Below are positions 27,110-34,975 of a stretch of DNA of 64,000 nucleotides, one piece after another. The stretch spans positions 186,001 to 250,000 of the forward strand of contig CAVXBB010000017.1 in NCBI GenBank assembly GCA_963759875.1. The letters are read 5' to 3'. The translations under genes were made by a program, and so were the position numbers. The notes below the pieces were generated by a model that worked only from the letters and a program-made list of their open reading frames with translations, was not told where the DNA came from and ran no database searches. This DNA comes from JAFAGX01 sp963759875. Its GTDB lineage: Bacteria; Acidobacteriota; Terriglobia; Terriglobales; Acidobacteriaceae. Position 1 is the first letter of the stretch; each line of letters opens with the position of its first letter.

Positions 27110-28222
27110 TTACAGCGTTCGTTTGAACAGGGGCGTAGCGATCGCCAGTGTGATAGCGGCGAAGATCGAAAGATAGATCATATCGGGCACAATTGCGCTC
27201 AGCCCTGTCTCTTTCAGCAACAACGCCTTGAACCCGTGCACCGCATATGTGAATGGATCCGCCACGGCGATCGCCCGCAGCCACTTAGGAAATGCCTGAA
27301 TGGGATAGATCGAGCCGCTAGGGAAGAACAAGAGAGTATTCAGAATTCCGAAAATCGCACGAGGGACGAGCGGGTCTTCGATACGTACCATCAGCAGAAA
27401 CATAAACGTGTTGAACGCAACTGAGGTCAACACAATCATGATGAGCAAGCCCACGATGATATCGGGATGAAAGATGGTCCCAACTCCCGCAAGCAGCGAG
27501 CCAATGATGGTTATGATTACCCCTGTCATAATGGCCTTGATTGCCCCGGCGCCATTGAGACCGAAGACCAACTCTGCTTTCTTAATTGGCGTGACCAGGT
27601 AACCTTCATGCACCCCGCGGGCTTTGTCGTCGATGTAGAGCATTCCGCCGCCAATCATCACTGACACGAACATTGCCAAAGTGATCGAGCCTGGCAGCAG
27701 ATATTTCATGTATTCGATATAGGGATACAGCTCGACAATTTGCAGAACACTTTGCTGCAGGATGCGAGGCGACACGGTTGGTTGATTCAGAGCGTTCGTA
27801 ATGCTGGTCATCTCGTCTTCCAGCGTGGAGCTCATGAAGTTGTCGGTGTTATCGACAACCAATGCGATACGCGGCTGATCTTGTTCATAGACACGCCGCG
27901 AATATTGCGGCGGAATGATGACTGCTCCCTGAATCTTACCGTTGCGAACGTCTTCCATAGCCGTTTTCGGATCGTGGTAGTAAACCGGCTCGAACGTTCG
28001 CATATTGGCGCGGACAGAATCAAAAGCTTCGCGTATTTTCAGCGCCTGCGTACCGCCGTCCTGGTCTACCAGGCCGAGCTTGGCATCGCGGATTTTGCCC
28101 CCAAAAGCGTTCCCCAGCACGATGAGCTGCACCAAAGGGAAAATCATGGACGCCATCATCAGCGCAGGAGAGCGGAAGAACTTGCGCATTTCGCGTTCGA
28201 TAATTGCAAAAATTCGATTCAT
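27110..28222 (-). CDS. ABC-2 type transporter permease (YhhJ/YbhR-like)
   Basis: 370 residues. One N-terminal membrane segment (about 18-40), a large external domain (about 45-170) and five C-terminal membrane segments with the ABC-2 signature region RAIFGILNTLLFFPSGSIYP. Its start overlaps the ATPase stop by four bases (ATGA). With HlyD and the ATPase it resembles the E. coli YbhGFSR or YhiI/RbbA/YhhJ efflux architecture, but with one permease. Confidence 0.9.
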   Translation of the reverse strand: MNRIFAIIEREMRKFFRSPALMMASMIFPLVQLIVLGNAFGGKIRDAKLGLVDQDGGTQALKIREAFDSVRANMRTFEPVYYHDPKTAMEDVRNGKIQGAVIIPPQYSRRVYEQDQPRIALVVDNTDNFMSSTLEDEMTSITNALNQPTVSPRILQQSVLQIVELYPYIEYMKYLLPGSITLAMFVSVMIGGGMLYIDDKARGVHEGYLVTPIKKAELVFGLNGAGAIKAIMTGVIITIIGSLLAGVGTIFHPDIIVGLLIMIVLTSVAFNTFMFLLMVRIEDPLVPRAIFGILNTLLFFPSGSIYPIQAFPKWLRAIAVADPFTYAVHGFKALLLKETGLSAIVPDMIYLSIFAAITLAIATPLFKRTL

Positions 28223-29292
28223 GGTTGTAATCCTGGCCTCTGCGGCATGACGAAGGCGTACGCTTTTTGCAGCTCATCACGCAATTGACGTCCGGTGTAG
28301 TGAACGAAAACGTCATCCAGAGTGGTGTTCTGCACCGAAAGTGACTTCAGGGGAACACCAGCCTGCACCGCAGTTTCGACCAATTCTGTCGTGGTTTTCG
28401 ATCCATTGCTGCTTAGCACCCGGTACATACCGGCGGATTCGTTCTGGACCGAAGTCACAGCGCTGAGCTGTTTCAGGCGGTCTTCCCAGTTCGACGGCGG
28501 ATTTTCGAATTGCACTTCGATCACATTCGAGCCAGGCACGCTGGCCTTGAGAGCCGCCGGGCTATCGAGAGCGACCAGCTTCCCGTGATCGACAATGGCA
28601 ACGCGGTCGCACAGCCGATCAGCTTCATCCATGTAATGCGTCGTAATGAGGATCGTCAGCTTGCGATGCGCTTTAATGTTGGTCAGCATCTCCCAGACGG
28701 CGACGCGGGAAACCGGATCAAGTCCAGTCGTCGGCTCGTCCAGAAAAAAAATCTGAGGGCTGTGAACCAGACCACGCGCAATCTCAAGGCGCCTACGCAT
28801 ACCGCCGGACAACGTTTTCGTCTGCGCATTGCGCCATTTTGTGAGATCAACCAGCTCGAGCAATTCATCAATGGACGCTTTTCGCTTTTTCGCGGGAACA
28901 TCGTACAGCTTCGCGTAGATATTCAGGTTCTCTTCGATTGTCAGATCCAGATCGCTGGTGAGGGCCTGGGGAATGACCCCAATCACACGCCGAACGGCAT
29001 CGGGTTCTTTCCGCACGTCATGACCAGCAATGCGGGCTGTTCCGGAAGTGATCGGAATGAGAGTGGTCATCATGCGGATCAAAGTTGATTTGCCGGCACC
29101 GTTGGGGCCAAGTAAGCCAAAGATCTCCTCGTCTTTTACTGCGAAGGAAACGTCATCCACGGCAGTGAAGTCGCCGTACTTCTTAACAATGTGCTCTACT
29201 TCAATAGCGTTCGGCACAGGTGTGCCATTGCGGTCGTGACCATTTGTGGGTGTTCCGCTGGAGCTACCGTTTGTGTGCAGATCGTTAATCAC
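28219..29292 (-). CDS. ABC transporter ATP-binding protein (drug-export type)
   Basis: 357 residues. Walker A GPNGAGKST, signature LSGGMRRRLEIARGL and Walker B FFLDEPTTGLD are all intact. The C-terminal extension (about 255-340) is the domain found in DrrA/CcmA-like exporters. It overlaps both neighbours by four bases. The first ~25 residues (NGSSSGTPTNGHDRNG) are low-complexity and may be dispensable. Confidence 0.94.
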   Translation of the reverse strand: MINDLHTNGSSSGTPTNGHDRNGTPVPNAIEVEHIVKKYGDFTAVDDVSFAVKDEEIFGLLGPNGAGKSTLIRMMTTLIPITSGTARIAGHDVRKEPDAVRRVIGVIPQALTSDLDLTIEENLNIYAKLYDVPAKKRKASIDELLELVDLTKWRNAQTKTLSGGMRRRLEIARGLVHSPQIFFLDEPTTGLDPVSRVAVWEMLTNIKAHRKLTILITTHYMDEADRLCDRVAIVDHGKLVALDSPAALKASVPGSNVIEVQFENPPSNWEDRLKQLSAVTSVQNESAGMYRVLSSNGSKTTTELVETAVQAGVPLKSLSVQNTTLDDVFVHYTGRQLRDELQKAYAFVMPQRPGLQP

Positions 29293-30383
29293 AAGTGTTT
29301 CTCCGCGGAAGTCTCTGGCGCTGTTCCGTTCAGTTGCTGCGGCGAGACCAGCACATCTGCGGTCATGCCGGGAACGTACGCGCCTTTGGGATTGTCGAGG
29401 CGAACTTTCAGGACGATGGTGCGGATGTCACGCTTGCGGCGGCCGACGTCTCGTTGCGTGGCAAAATCCGCTTCGGGCGATTTATAGAACACCTTTCCCG
29501 ATGTGATTGTGCCGCCTGGCAGACGGATGCGCAACATATCTCCAAAGCCGATATGGTCGGCTGCGGTTTCAGGAATTGCGGCACGCACCCAGGTATCGCT
29601 GAGATCGACGATCGTGACAATCGGCTGGCCGATGGTTAACACCTCACCTTCACGGGCTGCCCGCACCGAAACAGTTCCGGAAACGGGCGCGTAAATCTTG
29701 GTGTATCCCAGCCGCACCTCCGCCTGCTTGAGCATGTCCTCCGCGTTGGCGAGCTGAGCTCGCGTAGATTCAACCGTGCTCTGGGCGGCATGAGCGGTGT
29801 GAGTGTTGGCAACAGCTGTGTTAAGGTCGGCCCGCGCTGCGCTGACCTGCTGCTGTAGAGATTGCACAACGGCTTCTTGAGCGGCCAAATTGGTTTCGGC
29901 CTGTACGCGGTCCTGATCCGAGGCAACACCCTCTTTGGCGAGCTCGATCATGCGGCGGCTGTCACTTTGCGTGCGTTCCAAAGTCGCTTCCGCCTGAGCC
30001 AATTGGGCCCGAACCGATGCCAAACGCGCCTGCGCATTGGCTACGCTGCTGGTCGTGGTACCCTCGGTCGCCTCGAGAGTCGATTGTGTCTCGCCTACTT
30101 TGTATTTGAGGCTGTCGATCGTGGCGGCCGCCGCGCGCTCTTCCGCTTCGAGCTCGGAAGGATCGAGCTCGGCGATCAGATCACCTTGCTTCACCTGCGT
30201 GCCTTCATCGACAAGAAGCTTCAACAATCGCCCTTGCATCTGAGGGCTCACGATGACCTGATTGGCATCAACCGTGCCAATCAGATCCAGATCACGATTC
30301 CTCGGCGTAGAAATAAAGTAGTAGGTCAGCGATATGAAGAAAATCACCAGCACGAGAATTAAGAATTTATTCCGTACACTCAT
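29289..30383 (-). CDS. HlyD/EmrA-family membrane-fusion protein
   Basis: 364 residues. An N-terminal membrane anchor (about 7-27), a biotinyl-lipoyl half-motif (VSPQMQGRLLKLLVDEGTQVKQGDL), a long coiled-coil hairpin (about 95-215), then the second half (YAPVSGTVSVRAAREGEVL) and a beta-barrel. This is the periplasmic adaptor of a tripartite exporter. AGAGG stands 7 bases before the ATG, and the ATG overlaps the stop of the small ORF upstream. Confidence 0.94.
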   Translation of the reverse strand: MSVRNKFLILVLVIFFISLTYYFISTPRNRDLDLIGTVDANQVIVSPQMQGRLLKLLVDEGTQVKQGDLIAELDPSELEAEERAAAATIDSLKYKVGETQSTLEATEGTTTSSVANAQARLASVRAQLAQAEATLERTQSDSRRMIELAKEGVASDQDRVQAETNLAAQEAVVQSLQQQVSAARADLNTAVANTHTAHAAQSTVESTRAQLANAEDMLKQAEVRLGYTKIYAPVSGTVSVRAAREGEVLTIGQPIVTIVDLSDTWVRAAIPETAADHIGFGDMLRIRLPGGTITSGKVFYKSPEADFATQRDVGRRKRDIRTIVLKVRLDNPKGAYVPGMTADVLVSPQQLNGTAPETSAEKHL

Positions 30384-30541
30384 GACGCTGCCTCTTTGCG
30401 TTTTCCTTTCACGGACTCACACGAACTATCAACAGCACCCACGGAACGATCGGATTGCGGGCCTGAGCACTTCGTAGCCGAGGGCTGAGGCTCCTCAGCC
30501 AAGATGCGCAGGATCTCAAGAAATTCCTCATCGATCGTCAT
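30380..30541 (-). CDS. Small protein of 53 residues coupled between tetR and hlyD
   Basis: A 54-codon frame whose ATG overlaps the tetR stop (ATGA) and whose TGA overlaps the hlyD ATG (ATGA). AAGGAG stands 5 bases before its start. The product begins with an acidic amphipathic helix (MTIDEEFLEILRILAEE), has two cysteines (25 and 41) and a basic tail (KGKRKE). No membrane segment. Double overlap plus a strong ribosome-binding site makes translation very likely. It may be a coupling leader or a small regulator of the exporter; I recognise no family. Confidence 0.7.
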   Translation of the reverse strand: MTIDEEFLEILRILAEEPQPSATKCSGPQSDRSVGAVDSSCESVKGKRKEAAS

Positions 30542-31197
30542 GCCTGCTCCTTCCTGCAAAACAAAGCCGCTGAAACAAAGTCCAGCACAGCGGCCCGGCG
30601 TTCCGCGATTCGCTCCGGCGACAAAGGATCGAATCCCGCGACGGTTTTCATCACTGGAGCACTGATGAAATAAAACACGACCAGTGCAACCATCGAGGGC
30701 ACGAATTGCAAAGGATTGATCGGCCGAAAATCTCCGGCTGCAATTCCCTGCTGAACCACCTCACTTAGACGTCGGTACAGCGGCTGAAAATATTGTTTTG
30801 CGACTCGCTTCAGGTGTGGGGAACCATGCCCCGAGCGCATCATTTCCACCTGCACCAGATCGCGGTTGAACTTATGGCTGGCGATGTAATCAAAGTATTC
30901 GCCTACGTAAGTAAGTACTTTTTCGCGCGGCGGTAGGTTACGCCCTAGAACTTCCATGAGGTGCTCGCCCATTTGACCAAAGGCATGGTCGAGGGCTGCG
31001 CCATACAGAGTCTCTTTGTCTTGAAAGTAGTAATAAAGGAGTGCCTTGTTGACTTTTGCTGCGCTGGCGATGGCATCCGTTCGTGCACCAGCAATTCCGC
31101 GCTGCGCGAATTCACGAATAGCGGCTTGCAAAATCGCGGCACGGCTGTGCTCTGGCTGACGGCGGGATCCGAGGCGGGCTCGTGTGGCTGTGCTCAT
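30538..31197 (-). CDS. TetR/AcrR-family regulator
   Basis: 219 residues. The N-terminal HTH is clear (AAIREFAQRGIAGARTDAIA, then KVNKALLYYYFQDKETLYG); the C-terminal ligand domain resembles CecR/YbiH-type regulators, which in E. coli control the ybh exporter. It is the first gene of the exporter operon, so autoregulation and co-regulation are likely. The ATG has no Shine-Dalgarno sequence; an imperfect palindrome lies directly before it. Confidence 0.92.
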   Translation of the reverse strand: MSTATRARLGSRRQPEHSRAAILQAAIREFAQRGIAGARTDAIASAAKVNKALLYYYFQDKETLYGAALDHAFGQMGEHLMEVLGRNLPPREKVLTYVGEYFDYIASHKFNRDLVQVEMMRSGHGSPHLKRVAKQYFQPLYRRLSEVVQQGIAAGDFRPINPLQFVPSMVALVVFYFISAPVMKTVAGFDPLSPERIAERRAAVLDFVSAALFCRKEQA

Positions 31198-31200
31198 TGT

Positions 31201-31218
31201 TAATTAACCAGTTAGTTA
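31201..31218. promoter_or_regulatory. Candidate TetR operator at the exporter operon start
   Basis: TAATTAACCAGTTAGTTA is an imperfect palindrome (14 of 18 positions symmetrical) placed 4 bases upstream of the tetR start codon. Position and size fit a TetR-family autoregulatory operator; this is an inference. Confidence 0.4.
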
Positions 31219-31321
31219 GATGGTATTACAAGAGGGGAGGCTTCACAAGCTCGAAGCCGTCGCGACCTTACTTCAGCCGAATTGCAGGCGTGGATTCGCC
31301 AAGCCCCTGAGCACGTGCTGT

Positions 31322-31603
31322 TTAGGCCGCTCCTCCTGCAATCGAGGGCACCAGCAGAACTTCATCTCCATCCTGAAACGCATAGCTGGAACCGCCCAGG
31401 AAGCGGATGTCTTCCTCATTCACGTAGATGTTGAGGAAGCGGCGGACCTCGCCGCCTTCATCCCGCAAATGAGACTTAAGATCAGGGAATTGCTGATCGA
31501 GCAGGGAAAGCAACTCGCCTAGATTTGCCGCTGAGCATCTCACTTTTCCCGTTCCTCCGGTCAGGCGGCGCAAGGGGGTTGGAATTTGTACTGTAACTGC
31601 CAT
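31322..31603 (-). CDS. MoaD/ThiS-family sulfur-carrier protein ending in GGAA
   Basis: 93 residues with the beta-grasp pattern of MoaD/ThiS/CysO (VTVQIPTPLRRLTGG, LLSLLDQQFPDLKSHL, INVYVNEEDI-like strand, DGDEVLLVPSIAGG). Carriers of this family are activated as a C-terminal Gly-Gly thiocarboxylate. Here Gly90-Gly91 is followed by Ala92-Ala93, so a protease would have to trim the tail, as proposed for CysO-like and HcyS-like carriers. GGAGG lies 6 bases before the ATG. It begins one base after the stop of the threonine-synthase-like gene, so they are cotranscribed. No moaE or thiG is near. Confidence 0.88.
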   Translation of the reverse strand: MAVTVQIPTPLRRLTGGTGKVRCSAANLGELLSLLDQQFPDLKSHLRDEGGEVRRFLNIYVNEEDIRFLGGSSYAFQDGDEVLLVPSIAGGAA

Positions 31604-31604
31604 G

Positions 31605-32870
31605 TCACACCTCCACAGTTTCAGAACTTGTTGGCGAAAAATTTGTTTCGCGCTGCAGGAAGGCTTCGAAGTCCGCGAGTTTCGGACGAATCGGGTCCTC
31701 GGCTTCATACCGCCCGGCGAGGACGTCGGTGGTTTTTAGTCCATTACCGGTGATGCACAGTACGGTGGTTTCGTCCGGCAGAATGCGATCTTGCTGATAC
31801 AGCTTGCGCGCACAACCGACGGTTACGCCCCCGGCCGTTTCAGTGAACACGCCTTCGCTTTCGGCCAGAAGCTGAATCGAGTCGACGACTACCTCATCGC
31901 TCACATCCTCCGCCCAGCCTCCGCTCCCTCGAATGGTCTTGATCGCACAGTGTCCGTCAGCAGGATTACCGATAGCCAAAGAGCGGGCGAGCGTCGACGG
32001 CCTTTGCGGCTCGATATCGGTATTGCCGAGCTTCACGGCCGTTGAAATCGGAGAGCACCGGGTAGCTTGAGCACCGAAAATCTTGACTGGCTTGGGTTCA
32101 ACCAAACCGAACCGGATCAGTTCATCGAAGGCCTTTTTTATTTTGGTGATCAGCGAGCCGCCCGCCATCGGCACAACGACGTTGTCGGGCAAGCGCCAGC
32201 CGAGCTGCTCGGCGATTTCGAAGCCAACCGTCTTTGAACCCTCTGCGTAATAGGGACGCAGGTTGACGTTGACGAATCCCCAGCGGTGCTCGTCGGCGAT
32301 CTGCGAACACAGCCGGTTTACGTGATCATAGTTGCCGGCGATCCGGACCAGCTTTGCGCCAAAAACTCGAGTGCCAAGGATTTTCGCCGGCTCAAGATCA
32401 GCCGGCACGAAGATCCATGCCTTAAACCCATTTCGCGCCGCCTGGGCTGCAACCGCATTGGCGAGGTTTCCCGTGGAGGAACAGGCTACAGTGTCAAATC
32501 CAAAGTTGCGCGCTTGAGCCAGTGCCACCGCAACCACGCGGTCTTTGAAGCTCAGTGTGGGCAGGCACACGGCATCGTTTTTAATAAAAAGCTTCGTCGC
32601 GCCGAGTTGCTCGCCAAGACGTGGTGCCACAAACAACGGGGTGAAGCCGACGGGCAGACTCTGCCGGTAATCTTGTGGCAAGGGCAGCAGTTCCGCATAT
32701 CGCCACATATTTGGGGCTCGGGTGCAAATGCGCTCGCGTGTGATTGCTGGCCGCAAGGCGTCGTAATCGTAGGAGACCTCGAGCGGAGAGAAACAGTCGT
32801 CGCAGATCGAACGGGGTTGGTTACCCCACGTTTTGCCGCATTCCCGGCAGCGCAATTCGTAATGAGCCAT
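31605..32870 (-). CDS. Threonine-synthase-like fold-type II PLP enzyme under SAM riboswitch control
   Basis: 421 residues. An N-terminal zinc ribbon (C8-x2-C11, C23-x2-C26) precedes the PLP domain with Lys109 in LPTLSFKDRVV, the phosphate loop CSSTGNLANAVAAQ, and ITGNGLKTTDV near the end. This is the threonine synthase family (O-phosphohomoserine to threonine). However it is preceded by a SAM-I riboswitch and followed at once by a sulfur-carrier gene, which fits sulfur incorporation into a homoserine ester better than threonine supply. The fold is shared with cysteine synthases such as CysM, which uses the carrier CysO. Start at ATG 32870, before the zinc ribbon; the frame extends to 32927, inside the terminator region. 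Confidence 0.85.
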   Translation of the reverse strand: MAHYELRCRECGKTWGNQPRSICDDCFSPLEVSYDYDALRPAITRERICTRAPNMWRYAELLPLPQDYRQSLPVGFTPLFVAPRLGEQLGATKLFIKNDAVCLPTLSFKDRVVAVALAQARNFGFDTVACSSTGNLANAVAAQAARNGFKAWIFVPADLEPAKILGTRVFGAKLVRIAGNYDHVNRLCSQIADEHRWGFVNVNLRPYYAEGSKTVGFEIAEQLGWRLPDNVVVPMAGGSLITKIKKAFDELIRFGLVEPKPVKIFGAQATRCSPISTAVKLGNTDIEPQRPSTLARSLAIGNPADGHCAIKTIRGSGGWAEDVSDEVVVDSIQLLAESEGVFTETAGGVTVGCARKLYQQDRILPDETTVLCITGNGLKTTDVLAGRYEAEDPIRPKLADFEAFLQRETNFSPTSSETVEV

Positions 32871-32925
32871 CTTGCTACTCGCTTTCTTTTGCGAATAGCT
32901 GAGGGCGAGCCGGGAAAAGAGTCCC

Positions 32926-32969
32926 AAAAAAGCGAAGGCCTCTTTTTCCAGGAATAGGAGAAAAGAGGC
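32926..32969 (-). terminator. Intrinsic terminator of the SAM riboswitch expression platform
   Basis: On the minus strand GCCTCTTTT and AAAAAGAGGC pair to a 9-bp stem around a 13-14 base loop, followed by CTTCGCTTTTTT. It lies between the aptamer and the first gene, as expected for SAM-dependent transcription termination. Confidence 0.8.
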
Positions 32970-32997
32970 TACGGAAGCAAAAACGTCTCGCGTCCGA

Positions 32998-33111
32998 ATC
33001 TCATGTTCCCTGTTTCCAGGAGAGAGTTGGCACCTGGCCGTCAGGATAGATGATCCTGATCCGGTTGCCGTGGCGTCACTGGGCTCGTCCCTCAGCCACT
33101 CTGCATGAAAT
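32998..33111 (-). promoter_or_regulatory. SAM-I (S-box) riboswitch
   Basis: On the minus strand the conserved S-box core is complete. P1 is ATTTCATG pairing with CATGAGAT (one G-U). Then come GTGGC...GCCAC (P2), GAGGGACGAGCCCAGTGAC, the invariant CGGCAACC, a P3 hairpin (TCAGGAT / ATCCTGA), CCAGGTGCCAACTC and a P4 hairpin (TCTCC..GGGA). The order and spacing match the Bacillus yitJ-type element. It lies about 130 bases before the threonine-synthase-like gene and is followed by an intrinsic terminator, so high SAM should shut the operon off. Confidence 0.92.
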
Positions 33112-33412
33112 CCAGGCCACCCCGAAGGGTGACCTTGTCTCGCCTATGTTACCGGGGAAGAGAAGAATCGTCAACGACGATTGGGGCGTTAATGCCGGAG
33201 CTTAACTACCGCCAGGTACTCCTGCCTGCAGAACACAAGAGGCCTGCGTGGCGCTGGCTATACCGTTCGTCCGGGGTTTGTTCGGATTTCGTAACAAGAA
33301 AAAATTTATGCAGAGATTGCCAAGTTTCGGTTTATAAAGCGTTTCCCCGAAGCAGGGGCTCTTTCTCTGCTCGCCCCCTCACGCAGGCAGGAAGGGCCCC
33401 CCTTTCCCAAGC
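33112..33412. other. Spacer between the riboswitch and a small membrane-protein gene
   Basis: Contains a short hairpin just 5' of the aptamer (GGTCACCC / GGGTGGCC with a TTCG loop, about 33117-33136), the promoter of the riboswitch operon, and a CCCCTGCTTCGGGG hairpin near 33343-33356 that may help end the upstream minus-strand gene. No convincing gene. Confidence 0.5.
33146..33174 (-). promoter_or_regulatory. Sigma70-type promoter of the riboswitch-thrC-like operon
   Basis: Minus strand TTGACG, 17-base spacer, TAACAT; predicted start about 25-30 bases before the aptamer. Good hexamers, optimal spacing and correct position. Confidence 0.65.
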
Positions 33413-33808
33413 TCAAGCCGCCCTTTGCGGGCGCTGAATCTGCTGTTCCTCAGCTTTGATCTCAATGCGCTCGTGCTGAATATCCAGTCGCAGACGAGCG
33501 TAGATACTCATGTACTGGTTAGCCACCCAAACCAGCGCGAAGAAGCCGATCAGGTAACCCCGCCAGTCCGAAAACAGTAGCTTGTAACCAGTGATCAACA
33601 GGAAAAAAAGAGCCACGTAATGGCTAAGACAATATTCGCAGGTAAAGAGATAAAAAAACTTCCGACGGGCAACATTACCGGATTGACTTTGCTGCTTGCA
33701 GTAATCCCTCGGCTCGCGAAAAACTTCCTCATGCGTGATGGTCCAGGCGACGCATGCAATGGGAATGGCAAGCAAGAACAGCCAGACGACCTGAAGCGCC
33801 AAGGACAC
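33413..33808 (-). CDS. Small membrane protein with a CxxC-SH motif
   Basis: 131 residues. Two or three hydrophobic segments (about 3-24, 62-80, 84-100) with FTCEYCLSHYVALFFLL between the first and second, reminiscent of DUF1360-type membrane proteins, and a charged C-terminal tail (IEIKAEEQQIQ). The start is a GTG without a visible Shine-Dalgarno sequence; in-frame upstream sequence meets a stop about 17 codons earlier without an ATG. Function unknown. Confidence 0.65.
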   Translation of the reverse strand: MSLALQVVWLFLLAIPIACVAWTITHEEVFREPRDYCKQQSQSGNVARRKFFYLFTCEYCLSHYVALFFLLITGYKLLFSDWRGYLIGFFALVWVANQYMSIYARLRLDIQHERIEIKAEEQQIQRPQRAA

Positions 33809-33951
33809 CAGGAATTCGATGCCATCGTAGCCGACGGGGTTTGGTGGGTGTGACTTTTGATAGCGCTACTCGGTAAAGATGACTGGCTTGCACCAACTGC
33901 GGTTCTTGAATACTCTCGCAAGGCACGCTTTCGTGAGGAGAGATCACGTAC

Positions 33952-34749
33952 ATGAAATATTGCCGCTTCCAGTTCGGCGGCCGGGCTGAATACGGGCTGG
34001 TTGAATCGGTTGCCGGCAATGATGAAATTACCCGGCTCCTGCTAAAGCCACCGGAGGAAGCAGATGATGTTGAAGATCTGCCGACGAAAGCGGTCCCTGC
34101 CACACCGTTGGCGGAGGCAAAGCTGCTGGTCCCGGTCCGACCAACCAAAGTTCTGTGCGTCGGCAGAAATTATCGCGAGCATGCCGCAGAATTGGGCAAT
34201 GAAGTGCCGCAGGAGCCGCTCATTTTTTTCAAGCCAAATTCGTCGCTTCTGGCGCACGACCAGACAATTCGGCGCCCAAGAATTTCCCAGCGAACCGATT
34301 ACGAAGGAGAACTGGCAGTGATCATGGGGCGTCGGTGCCACAAGCTGGCCCCGGATGAGGACGTCCGGCCTTACATTCTCGGCTATACCGCCTTGAACGA
34401 TTTCACTGCGCGAGACCTGCAGAAGAAAGATGGCCAATGGTGGCGAGCAAAAGGTTTTGACACGTTCTGCCCGGTGGGTCCGCTCGTCAGCACGGAGCTT
34501 GATCCGTGGGCTGGCGTTGAGGTTGAAACCCTGGTGAACGGCGAGGTACACCAACACGGCAACACCCGAGATTTCATATTCCCGCTGGATGTGATTATCC
34601 GCCACATCACAGAAGCCATGACGATTATGCCGGGCGACGTGATTGCTACCGGCACTCCGGAAGGAGTGGGCCCGGTGGTGAATGGCGACGTAATGGAGAT
34701 CAGAGTTGAGGGCGTAGGTGTGCTCCGAAATCCGGTGGCCGACGAGTAG
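33952..34749 (+). CDS. Fumarylacetoacetate hydrolase-family protein
   Basis: 265 residues. After an N-terminal cap (about 1-60) the FAH fold shows KVLCVGRNYREHAAELG, metal-site acidic residues in DYEGELAVIMG, FTARDLQKKDGQWWRAKGFD, and the ending IATGTPEGVGPV. Members hydrolyse or decarboxylate acylpyruvates and hydroxy-oxo-diacids (for example FAHD1-like oxaloacetate decarboxylase/acylpyruvase); the substrate here is unknown. GAGGAGAG precedes the ATG. Stands alone. Confidence 0.92.
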   Translation: MKYCRFQFGGRAEYGLVESVAGNDEITRLLLKPPEEADDVEDLPTKAVPATPLAEAKLLVPVRPTKVLCVGRNYREHAAELGNEVPQEPLIFFKPNSSLLAHDQTIRRPRISQRTDYEGELAVIMGRRCHKLAPDEDVRPYILGYTALNDFTARDLQKKDGQWWRAKGFDTFCPVGPLVSTELDPWAGVEVETLVNGEVHQHGNTRDFIFPLDVIIRHITEAMTIMPGDVIATGTPEGVGPVVNGDVMEIRVEGVGVLRNPVADE

Positions 34750-34975
34750 ATTGGGCCAACGAAGCGACCCGAGACGGTGTCATCGCCCGCATCGGCCGCG
34801 CTGTTTACGAGGAGGCGCTACACACCTATAAACCTGCTCAGGCTCACAAATCCGCAAATCGTCCTGCGGGGCAGTAAGCCCGATTAAGGGGCATAAGGTA
34901 AGTGGGCTGGCACTCCGAAAAACCGATGCACGCTTGCCGTGCTATGAGCAGCGAAGCTCCCCTTGTGCAAGAGAA

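Noticed and set aside
33105..33437. Plus-strand 110-codon frame across the riboswitch region
   Set aside because: It is antisense to the aptamer and promoter, with an Arg/Ser/Cys-rich random-looking product and no family.
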